Positions 24,951 through 36,900 of a stretch of DNA of 64,000 nt are shown here, one piece after another (positions within the stretch are counted from its first letter, which is position 1; each line of letters starts with the position of its first letter). Origin of the DNA: Apus apus (Eukaryota; Chordata; Aves; Apodiformes; Apodidae); assembly GCF_020740795.1 (NCBI RefSeq), contig NC_067285.1:14686001-14750000 (forward strand), read 5' to 3'. A program made the translations under genes and the position numbers. The notes beneath the pieces are model-generated. The model ran no database searches. It had not been told where the DNA came from and was given only the letters and a program-made list of their open reading frames with translations.

Positions 24951-27900
24951 CTGCAAGGACTCTGCCCTGGAGTCTGCCTCCCACACCTTTTACTGAAGCA
25001 GGACAACAGACAAGGCAGTGACCAGACAGGGACAAACACAGCAATCTGTCTTGGGCTATACCAACCTCTTGTCCCACAGTTTGTCTCACCTCTTTCCGGC
25101 CCTCCAAAGATTTCAGCTTCGTTTGGGACATGTGCGCTGGAGATCCACACTTCTGTAACTGGACAAGAGAAGGGAACAGGAGTAAAGAGCGGGGGAATGA
25201 GGTGACATCCACAGCCATCCCTGGAGCAGCCTGTACCACCAGAAAGCAGCTACCACCCAAATCCACTCTTGGTTTGTCTGGGCCATAGGACTGCCCTACA
25301 GGGAGCAGGCTGTGTACAACTTGTGGAGGAGGATGAGAGAGAGGAAAGGTGGCACAAACCGATGTCCCAGGACAGGGAGTGGCTCTTACCAGGTGGATGT
25401 TCTCTTTGCTGACTCGCTCAGGCTCTGGTGTGGCATCCCTGCTCTTCCTCTCCAGGATAACCGGGGTTCCCAAAACTTTCCGCTGCCGTAAGAAGAGAGG
25501 GCTGTTGGCTAGTGCTTAGAGTGCAAAGGGGAAAAGAAAGGGACGGAACAGGATGCATTGCTGGTAAGCAGTTAGGTGCTGGGGAAGAAAAAAAGGAAGC
25601 CAAGCCAGGAGAAAGATTACAGAACAAGAACCATCTGAAATACCATACCAGTAGGCTGAGCCAGTCTGATCATAAGGGGCTTGCAAGCAGACCTGAGGCC
25701 TGGCCAGGAGCCCAGCCTGTCAGAAGCAGGAACACGCTGCTGTAGGGCAACCTAGAGTGTGCTAACATCTGTGCTAACAGGCTAGACTACACGACCAGCT
25801 CCCCTGTCAGTCCTCATCTCATCTCAGGAAGCAACCAATCCTTCAGAAAGATGCATAGATCCTACAGACACATTTCACGGATAATTACACTTTATACTAA
25901 CAAGGTTTATTCTCACTATGCTGCCTTTTCTGTCCTCAGTGGATCTGTGTTCTTTGAAACAGCCAATACTTTGAACAGTTCCTACCTTTGAGGGCCTCAT
26001 TCAAGCCAGGCCAAGGCAGAAGCAGAGAGCAACATTAAAAGCTCACAGCAGAGAGTGTAGGTCAGAGGCTGCCCTTACCTTAATGAGGCCACTGAAGGAG
26101 CGCGAGCGGGGGCGTCGCGGTGCTGGGGACGTGGGCACCTCAGGACCAGGAGTGAGCGCTGTAGGATGCTTATTAAACTAGGAAGAAACACAAGGGCAGC
26201 ATGTTAGCATGGTTACTCTATATAGTTGCACCAGTCCCTTGCTGCTGTGTGTTGCTCTACCAGCTGCCCTCTGCCTAAAACTGTTTGTTCAAAGTTGAAA
26301 ATCAGCTCAGAGCTGCAGAGATAAGAAAGAAGAGGAAGGGAACCTCTCCCACCCAGGATTACAGGAAGCTTGGGTGTGAGGCTGCTTTGTGCTGCCTACC
26401 AGGTTAGCCAGAAGTAGCAACTGTTGGAGCAGAAAGGGGTTTGGGCAGGAGCTGGAGACTGGTACTGACCGTTATCAACCAGTCTCTCTGGAGCAGCAAG
26501 TTGGCTGGGAATGCTCAGAGTAAGATTAGATGAGTTTGTCCACTCCCTACAGGCAAGAGGGGACAGGACTTTTCCCTTTCTGAGGGAAGAAGCTCTACAA
26601 GGCCATGATCAAGGCCAGGCCTGTACCTGTACTGGTACAGGTTGGGGGCTGACCTGCTGGAGAGCAGTGTAGGAGAAAGGGACCTGGGGGTCCTGGTGGA
26701 CAGGAGGATGACCATGAGCCTGCAATGTGCCCTTGTAGCCAAGAAGGCCAATGGCATCCTGGGTTGTATTAGAAAGGGTGTGGTTAGTAGGTCAAAGGAG
26801 CTTCTCCTCCCTCTCTATTCTGCCTTGGTGAGGCCACATTTGGAATACTGTGTCCAGTTCTGGGCCCCTTAGTTCAAGAAGGACAGGCAACTGCTTGAAA
26901 GAGTCCAGCACACAGCCACAAAAATGATTAAGGGAGTGGAACATCTCCCTTATGAGGAAAGGCTGAGGGAGCTGGGTCTCTTTAGCTTGGAAAAGAGAAG
27001 ACTGAGGGGTGACCTCATCAATGTTTACAAATATGTCGAGTGTCAGGACAATGGAGCCAGGCTTTTTCAGTCACGTCCAGTGATAGGACAAGGGGCAATG
27101 GGTGCAAACTGGAACATAGGAGGTTCCACATAAACATGAGAAAAAACTTCTTTACTGTGAGAGTGACAGAGCACTCAAACAGGCTGCCCAGAGAGGTTGT
27201 GGAGACAATTAAAACCCGCCTGGACACGTTCCTGTGTGGTGTTCTCTAGGTGATCCTGCTCTGGTAGGGGGGTTGGACTAGATGATCTTTCGAGGTCGCT
27301 TCCAACCCCTGAGATTCCATGATTCTGTGATCAGAACTGGGAAACTGACGGCTGGCACATCAAGTTTTCTGGCTTGGAAAGCAGACTTTGAAGCCCGGTT
27401 TGGTGCAGCCAGCTGCACTGTCAGCCACACCCAGGATAGGTCTCCTCCTCCCTGACTTCTTACAAGCTCTGCCCCTTACACAGCCCAAAGCCCACTCTCA
27501 CCAGCCTCCAAGGACTAGAAATAGCTCTCAAGCCTTTAGCCCCATGCCCAGGATTTTAACTGATGAGCACACCCCAAAGATATCCTTCCTCCCCACACTA
27601 CCTGCCGGATAAGCTTCTTCTTCTTTGCAGAGTCAGGCATATTGTGGACATGGCGGAAAAGCTCCTTCAGTGCCTCCTCCGTGCGCTGCTGGGTCTCCTC
27701 CTGATGGCAAGTGTCCAGCCTGCTTCGCTTCTGAGATTTGAGGGGCTGCAGCTCCTTGGAGTCAGGAGACGTCAGCAAATCCAGGTCGTCCTGGGAAAGT
27801 GAAGAGAGCAGTCGCTTGCCATGCTTTAATCCAAAAGAGCCACCCATCTGAGCCAGGCTGGGAAGAGTCTCGTGAGCTGCCTCAACCCCAGTGAATGCAC

Positions 27901-30900
27901 AGGACTGTGCTTTCCCTACCCCTCTGCAGCAGCACTGCACCAGCAGGCCCTGTGCCAGGAAGAGGTGACAATGCTACAAAGGTGACCCCACTGCTTCTTC
28001 CCTCCCCTCCCAGATGCCAGTTGCAGCCCTTCCAGGCTTGAGAAGGGTCAGTGCAGCTCCTTGTAATGCAACTTCCCTCTGCTGCAGCTGTATGAGGCAG
28101 GGAAGCATTTGCTGGCAAGACACAGACAAATCTTGTCCTAGTGGCAGCAAGTAGCCTTTATCCTAGCCCCTCTTCCAAGCAGCCTGGCCACAGCAGCAGG
28201 TGCATCTGTCTGGAAAGCATAACCCCATGAAGGAGCAGGTGCTGCACATACTGGGCATGGGGAGCAGGTTTGCTGCTAAACAGGGGCTGGTAGCTTTTCC
28301 TGTGCTTTTGATTAACAGATGCTTCAACTCTTCCCAATTTCCCTAATGCAGCCACCTACACTACCATGCCATATGGTTCCCTCACTCCTGCTCTCTGACA
28401 GATCCTCTTTCATGACTTGTTTTGTTTTCAGCTTCTTTCACTCACAAGGATCCCTTCATAGTGTCACAGCCTCTGCCCTTTCCTGGAGGACAGGCACCGC
28501 CTTTGCTGGCCTTACCTTTGATGTGTGAGCTCTGGATCCCAGATAGTGCAGCCTGGCACACTCCCGGATATATGCTGGAGCCTGTTATGATAAGCAAAGA
28601 AAAGGCCAAACGTATGTTTAGTCTGTTTGGCCCTGGGGCAAGAGTGGCCCTAGCAAGAGCCACCTTACCACACAAGCCACTTCCACAGAGACTCAGTGAC
28701 AGGATTTCATGTCCCCAGTGCTGTCCTTGTTCAGAGTTTTCTTTTGATGCAATCAGCACAAGTGGAACACAGAGTAAGAGCAGGGCTCCATAGGAACTTT
28801 TTCCAGGCAATTCCCCCAGCTCTGAGCTGGCCAAACAGGGGCCTGACAAAGAGGGCAGAAGAGGAACTTCCTATGGGAGGACTCTTTGCAGACAGTAGAT
28901 GCCTACAGTGGCCAGAAAGGCCATGAGAAGCCAAGAGACTGTTGCAGAAACACCTTCTTGGAGAAACCTGCAGACCGCCCCATACTCCCAGCAGCACCCT
29001 GCTCTGAGCTAGACAGGGGCCCAAGACTACAGGCTATGCTTCTAATGGCAGCAGGTCAACTACAACTTGCAGAAAAGTTCTCAGCAAAATGACCCTCTGT
29101 ATGAGGGATTCAGTTCTTGGCAGCACTCATCCAGGACAAGCCCCTTCACATTTCTTACCCTGCCAGAACCCGAAGGGAGCCTGGTGGCTTCCTGCCTCCA
29201 GGAACCAGGTTTCCTGACTGGGCAGCAGGTGCTAGGTGCCCAGCAGAGGGAGGTATTACTGCACCACGCTCCTGACCTGCCCGGCAAAGCCACCTCCAGG
29301 ATGTCCTTCCTCATGGGCTGCCTGCCCAGCAAAGACCTCCTCCCTTATCACTAAAGGAACAGTTTCTTATAGAAATCTTACTTCTACTGCAGAGAAGATC
29401 CCCCAGAATTAACATTTGACATCTGGGATCTGTCTGGACAAGGAGCATTCAGTCTCCTGCTGAAGGGCAAGGGAGAGCAAGACCCCAAAGGGCACTTACC
29501 TTGAAGAGTTTCTGAGAGTGTTTAATCATGAAGGTCACTCCATTGTTTAGCTTTGTGATATTCTCCTGAAGGTCATTTGCTGTCACCTGGCAAGGGGACA
29601 CAGTCAAAGGCACAGCAGTTAGAGGGGAGAAGGAAGGGTCTCTGCTGCCCTTACTGTCCCTGGGACATAAACACAAACACAGTGCCTCAGTAGGAGACCT
29701 GCTCCAAGGAGATAGGTAGGCAGGGCTTACTGCACACCAACAACCAGAGCTCACAGAGCCAACCTGCTCTGACAGGAGAACTAGACAACTCTGGGACCAA
29801 ACAGTTCACCAGCAGCACAAGAAACCTCCTTGTCTGGCGTCATTCTTAAAAGAAGCAGGACTGTGCTGTGCTTCCAGTTTTACTGAAAGAGATGAAGAAT
29901 CAGTTGCAAATGAGACCTACAGCAGGTCTGGACTGAATACCAGGACTGAGTCCTGCCAGGAAGCTACACCTCACCATCCCAACCTCCAAACATCGCTTCA
30001 CTGTATCTGCACTTCATCTTTCCTCCTTGGTTCTTCCCCCATAGGCCCACCAAGCCTCTGCTTTCTACCCTGCAATATCCCACCCACAGACATGGAGGGC
30101 ACTGCTTACATTTCTGGGCCATAGGATGTGGGGTGCAAACATGAGGGCGAGATTGTGGGCAGACATCTTGTTTTTGTCCTGCTTCTTGGCAGTCTGGTAG
30201 AGCAAGTCCAGCAGCAGTTTGAGCAGACTGCGGTTGGGTGCGGGAAGGATCAAAAACAGCAGCTGGAGGGCTTCAATCTGGCGCTCTTTGTCTGGAGTGC
30301 TGGTTTTATTCCCCTTCTCATCAAACAGTGTCAAGTCTGCCAAATCACAAGGCAGAACACGAAGGACATACATAACTGAACATGAAGGACGTATATTACC
30401 TTCCCTAACAGCAGGCCTATAGCAACCAGCTACCCTTCCCTCTCCACATGCAAATCTCCTGCACAATTCTTGGCTCTTTGTCTCTCTTCTGTCAGCTCCC
30501 AAGCTCCCCATCTGATGAGCTGATCTGTGGTACTCCTCCCACAGGACAACACAGTTGCTAAGAGTTGTGATGGGTTGAAGGGAAAACAGAGGAAGTTCAC
30601 CTAAGGCAGTTCAGTAAGAGTTACTAAGTACACAGAAACCACACCTCACGCAGGGGACCCCCAGACTTAAAACAGATGGAGACTCAGGTTACCAATGTGG
30701 GCTTTACTGCTTAGTGCTGGAGAGAGAAGACTGGGCTAGACAGACTTGGTCTGATTCCTTAGCGTTTTGAGTTCCAGTCTTTCCACCATTAAGGTGAAAT
30801 GGCAGGAAGATTCCTTCTTACCCTGCCTTTAAGGATTACACTTCCACAGCCTAGTGTGCAGCTCTGTAGCGTTACCAGCTTTCTAGGAGACTGGCTCCAT

Positions 30901-33900
30901 TCCCTCTGCTCACCACTGCTTCTTGTTCCTCACTCACCTGCAATTTTGAGGTGAGCATGGAAGTGCTTGTGTGTCAGCAGTGGCTCTGGTAATTCACCCA
31001 GGAACATCTTAAGCAGGGTGGCCACATCGTTGGAATGAAACTCCCCAGAGTCCAGGTCAATATCTGTACCACTGTTCAGAGCATCCTTTAGGATCTGTTG
31101 CCTGATGCTGTTGCCTGGCACCCGAAACAAGCCTTCTGCTCTTAGATCTGCTTGGCAGAGGAGAGAAAAAAGGCCACTGATTAATCAGACACTGATTCCC
31201 ATCTTCTTACTGAAGCAGCTCCTTTCCCTTTCCAGAGCTTGACAGCAAGCCTCAGTGAGCTCCATTCAGAGATATGACTTCAAGCTGTCTCCCATCCATA
31301 GGAAAAGTCCATGTGCAGAGGGAGAGAGGTTAACATCTCTGCTGGGTAATTTTGGGGACGAGTCACCTAGCCCAGCCCCAAGCCCTTGCTGCTGGAGAGC
31401 TCAGAGCTTTTCACACTGTCTGCACCAGAGACCTGAAGTGGGCCAGACAGATACCCTTTGGTATAACAAGACAGAAAGACAAAGTCACTTACTTTTGTGC
31501 AGATACTCGATCAGTTGGGAGACCTGTGCAATGCCTTCTTCTGTCAGCGGGGAGCCAAACACTACCCCTTTCTCTGCAGAACAGAAAATAATGTGTTCAG
31601 GAAGCTCAGAGTCCAAGAACCACAGAGATGAGTGATCCCTCAAGAAGAGGATCTCAGCATGCAAAGACCAGTGCCCCAAAACGCTAAAGGTGAAGGTCAC
31701 AAGGACCCCAAACAGATGTGGGGTATCACAAGCACTACCAATAAGTCACTTCATCTCACCATGCTGTACTTACAAGGGTTTCATCATCCTGCTTACCTCA
31801 GCTTAATTAGTTTCTATCAGCTAAAGCATTCTCTAGCTCCTGAAAAGAAAACAACACCAGAACAGGTGCTTCAGTTTCAAAGGGCGTCTCATGTGCAAGC
31901 CTGGACCTTATGGCAACAGCAAAGTGGGAAGGGTAAATGTAACAGCCTGGAATGCCCAGGTGCTTGCCACATTTGCACGCTCCACACCTGGGAAGGAATC
32001 TCCAGATGAATCCTCACCATGGCTTGACATGAAAAGACAGAAAAAAGAGCTGCAGCCATGAGATTATGGGAGAGGAAAACAAGCAGAAGTGGGGAGAGCA
32101 GACCCACCTGGCTCACACTGATCTCCTTTTCAGGGATGGAATTCCCTAATTGCAGTGAGTCTCTCTTCCATGCCAGCTGCCTTGGTCTGTTTACAGTAAA
32201 GCATGAAGCACCAGAAAGCTGAATAAGGACAAGCTAGGAAAAAAGCTAGTAGCAAAGCAATGAGCTGGGCCCTTCTCCATATGGAGCACTGACAGCTCCT
32301 CTGACTCCTGGAGTTTGCTTTCATCTCATGAGGCTCTTACAGATCAAGCATGAGTTGCCAGCTCCAGAACTCCATTCAGCATAGGCTACAGCTCCAGAAG
32401 AAGATAGAAGCACCTGAGCTAAAAGGAAGGAGATTCTTGCCTGGAAGGAAACATTAGATGAGAAGCCCATTTAACTGAAAAGCACTTGTTGAACCAATGC
32501 AGAAAACTGTTATTGCAGAGAGGGGCTTCCCCAGGGAAGAGAGTGGTTATCCAGCAAGACAGTATATTCTAATAAATAAGTCCTGCTGGTGAGTTGCTTC
32601 TTCTATCAAGACACACAGCCAGCAAGCTCTGTCCCTCAGAAAGCTAAGACAACTCCCATGGGTTTCACTGGTGGCAGCCAGAGGCCTGAGCACCATTTCT
32701 TCCCTCAGATGCATGTAGGTTTTGACTGCAGCTGGAGAGAAGATGCTGGATACACCAGCTGGATACTGCAGCGTGCTGATGGACTGAGAACTGGAACCAG
32801 CTACAGAGCTGGGTTGTTGTGCCCTTGCACTTAGACTTCAAAAAGCCACCAAGTTTAAGAAAAGAATATTCTTCCCTTCTCCATGACCAGACTGCCAGGA
32901 GCATGGGCCACTTCTGAGGGCAAGCTGGCCATCTGCACCCCAGGTATCTGTGACTGAAGATTTCTCTCCTTAATTTTACAGCTGATACCCCAGCAATCCA
33001 AGTAGTTCATCGGCTGGTCTGATGAAAGTTATCTTCCCCACAAGATTTCTCTTGCCTTCCCCCCCCAGCACATTTTGATTTTACTAGCTTTTGGTCTACT
33101 GTTCTACAGATCTTACTGTTCTGTGGTGTTGATGCTCACAGCATGTGGGAAAGACCTGGTTAACCCTGTGCACTTCTCCAGCAGCCTTCCTGTACAACTA
33201 AATTTATTCCTCCTGTAGAATGTTCCACTTTCTTCCAGGACTTCTGAAATACATGGTAAGCCACCAAGAACTTCAGCCTCCTGTTAAATCAAGAACTTTC
33301 TGACCTCCCTCTGATAAAGCACATGCTTCAGTCTTGCAGGAGAAAGGAGGACAATGTGACCTCTTGATCCACATATAAGATCTGAAAGGCTTGAGTGCAA
33401 AGGGATTGCAAAAGATTCTTGTACTTGAAGAAAACTAAACTCATTAGACATTAAACAGATAGAATCAATAGTAGCCAGGAAGGGAAGAGGAAAATACATC
33501 TTCTTGAGACATGCAGGGCCTAACTAATTCAATTTACTTTTTAAGTCAGAAGTTAGATATCTGAACAAGAATTTGATTCTCAAAGAAACTTGAAAGAAGC
33601 ATCTGGAGAATGGATGCTGAGTTGTGAAAGCTTAGATGTTATTGTATGATTGCTTCTGAAACTAAGCAGCAGCATGAGACTGAGTTTCCTAATGCTCAAA
33701 GGAGTTGTAAGTATTTGCAGTTTGATCAGCTCTGAGCTCTATGGTCCTTGGCCTCTGGCTTTGAAGAAATAAAACCTGTTTGTTCTAGCTGGTCTGTGAC
33801 ATGAAGAAAAACAAATGATGGCTCCAAGATGAAACACGCAGTACTTCAAACTGACTTTCTCTGTAGGCACAAACTGCTTTTTTTTTTTTTCCCCCTCAGA

Positions 33901-36900
33901 GTTTGGCCAAGGAGCTCACAGACAGTGCCTGTCAAGGCAGGGAGTCATTGCCATTGCAGCCTGGGAGTGCAGCCAGCAGACTCGGAAACATCTGCTAGCT
34001 GTATATGTAGTGAGACACATGGCCATGGAAACGTCTGAACAGAGGAAGGAGGAGCTCCTGGGGAAGAGAGCTGGCAGGAGATGTCAGGTCTGATAAGAGT
34101 AGTACTCCAAAAGAGTACAGATAATTTTTAAAAATGAGCTAGAGAAGACTCACAAGCCTGTGCTAGGTTTTGACAAGAACAGGGAAGTTTCCATACACGC
34201 GAAGAAAACACTTCCAACTTGGGTATTCGCTCACTTCTGTTTGTCAAGTGGCAAGTGCCTGAATGTAAGGTGTTCCTGCTACTCTCTTGGAACAGAGGAA
34301 GGAGCAGTAACAGGTATAAGCACTAACTGTAGTTTGGGGGCAGTGTGAAGACCTGTTATTATGGAGCAGGAAGGTAAGACATGGTAATATTGAATAACTT
34401 GCACCTAAGGATGCTAAAGGACTCATTTGCAGTGCTTGATTCCCTGCAGTGCTGTCTGGCCCAGTGTGAGTCTATCTACCAGGGTTCCCACCAGGTGAGA
34501 CAGGAGTGGAGGGCTGAAGCCAGCACCAGAAAATTCAGCCCAAGCAGTGGAACTTGTCCTTATGAAACACAGCAGAGGAATAGGTTGCGTAGAATCAAAA
34601 CCACTTAGAACCATTATATAAAGGTTCATGGGAAAAAAAAAAAGTGCCATGTTTGTATATAGTGATGGCTTCCTTCTCAGAGGTACTCACAATAGCAGAA
34701 TCGCTTCAAGGAAGAGGAAGACTAATTAAAAGTGTTCAACCTCAGGCTGCCAGCATCTGAAGGCAGTTACCCACAGCTTCTCTGCCTGGAGACAACCAGT
34801 CTAGCTAGGAAACCAGAGTGGATGAGGGATGTGAGAGGTGCCCAGATGGAGGCAGTTTCTGCCTAGATGAGTGAGAAGGTTTAACTGAACTTACCAGAAG
34901 AACCAGCATCCCCTTGAGTGTGGGCAAAGGTAGGAGAAGGCATGCTCACACACACATAGAACACACTTTTAGTTACAACAAAAGAGTGGTAAATGCCAGG
35001 CAGTAAAGAGATCTGAATACAAAATGTGTTCAAAAGCAAATCCCAGACTTCTGAGAAGGGGCCTGGGGCTAATGTTTCATAACTGAGACAGCTGAACTTG
35101 AAAGAGAGGATACAAATAGTCAGTTTACCAGAAGAAAACTCCAGCTGAATGCTTGTCTCAGAAAGAGAAATATGTCCTCTCCTGGGGTTGAATATGTGCT
35201 TGAGTAGAGTTAGCCTGCAGAGCTCTGCCACTGACTCACTGGATTGGGATGTAAATCAGAGCAACACTGGCATTTGGATGGGAGATGCTTACAGATTTCT
35301 GAGCTGCACAGACAAAACCTTCCAGAGAGCTGGGACAGCAACTGAAGGAGACACTGGACCCTGAAAACCTGGGCATTATTGTTCTTCATGGAACCCGATG
35401 CTCTCAGCCTTTATTGATATTCTACCGCTAATGAGGAAAGCTAATGAGCTAAGGAACACAGAGCATGGACTACAATGAACACAAACAAGCAGGGACACAA
35501 GGACAGAGTGGTATGTATTGGAAGAACCTGCAGCTTGTTCAGCCACCCCTCTCCATCTCAGCACTATCCACAGAGCCTGACCAGAAACACTCAGAGACGA
35601 GAGCTGTGTCTCCGGTTTGTGCTGCACTGAGCATAGGAAGCAGCTGAATCAGCAAGGCCAACGTGACATAAAGAATGGCAATTATCACAAGAAGAAAGGT
35701 ACTGTAGATGTGGCAGGGCACGTGCAAGCCAAGCCTCCTGGCCTCTGTTTTGCTCCCTTCTAGAGAATTCCCCAGTTACAAACCTGAAGAACTAAGCATT
35801 CAGCATGAACTCAAAATAGATAGAACAAGAGGGAATGGCTTCAAGCTGCAACAGGGTAGGTTTAGACTAGACATTAGGAAATTTTTTTTCACAGAAAGAG
35901 TGATCAGACACTGGAATAGGTTGCCCAGGGAGGTGGTTGAGTCACCATCCCTGGATGGGGTCGTTTGGATGTGGTGTTGGTGGCTATGGTTTAGGGGAGA
36001 ACTTCGTAGAGTAGGGATGATGGTTGGACTCTGTGATCCCAAGCGTCTTTTCCAACCTGAATAGTTCTGTGATTGTATGAAAACAGGCCTATGATGAAAG
36101 TTTTGTAAACTACGGGTGATGACAGCCAGCATTACCCTTGAGGTGGGCACTGAACCTCATGCGAAACTCACCCTTGCGCTTCAGAGACATCAGAGAACGA
36201 AAAAATCCAGAGGCTGTGCTGTTTGCCCCAGGCAGCTTTGGGTCCTCCTCTCCCATCAGCTGGGCCAGCTCTGCCCCAGGCAAGTCAATGAGCCTGGTAA
36301 TGTTGCTGACAACAAGCTCTGTGAACACTTCTGGTTTTTCATGGCGCAGCTTTTCCACAAAGAAGTCAGGATTGAAGATGATCGGCTGGGTACGGAGGGA
36401 GGAGTCGTTACAAATGACGAAATTGCAGATGGCATCACTGGGAAAAAAGGGAAGGAGAAAAAGAAAATAGTAAGTCCTCACTGCTTTGATTTTTTACAAC
36501 CAGCTGGTCTGCCCTGAAGGAGACATCTGCTGACATGGGAGCTACCAGTCTACACCATCAGCACTGTCTGTCTTCAGTGAGTGTTCAGCATAGCACAGTT
36601 ACATTTCCCTTTGGAGCAAAACAATTTCTGGCCTGTTTGTACAGCACAGCCCCAGACTAGCTCTCCTTAGTGTGATGATGACATATGCAACACACAACTT
36701 CCAGCTAAAAATGTTACTGTATCTGCATCCTGCTAGCTCAGGCAGATATGACACCCAATATTTTACATTAACTTAACACTCTCAATCATAGGTAAGTTTG
36801 GTTCTGTCTCTTTTCCTCCCCAGAAATTCCCTCCCTGTGGCCTGAAAATATAAATCTCAATCTTTTTTTCCATGGCCATCTTATACTCATCAAGCCCCAT

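Noticed and set aside
33879-33892. Poly-T run as a possible retrocopy or SINE tail
   Set aside because: No target-site duplication, promoter boxes or body sequence of a SINE could be seen beside it.
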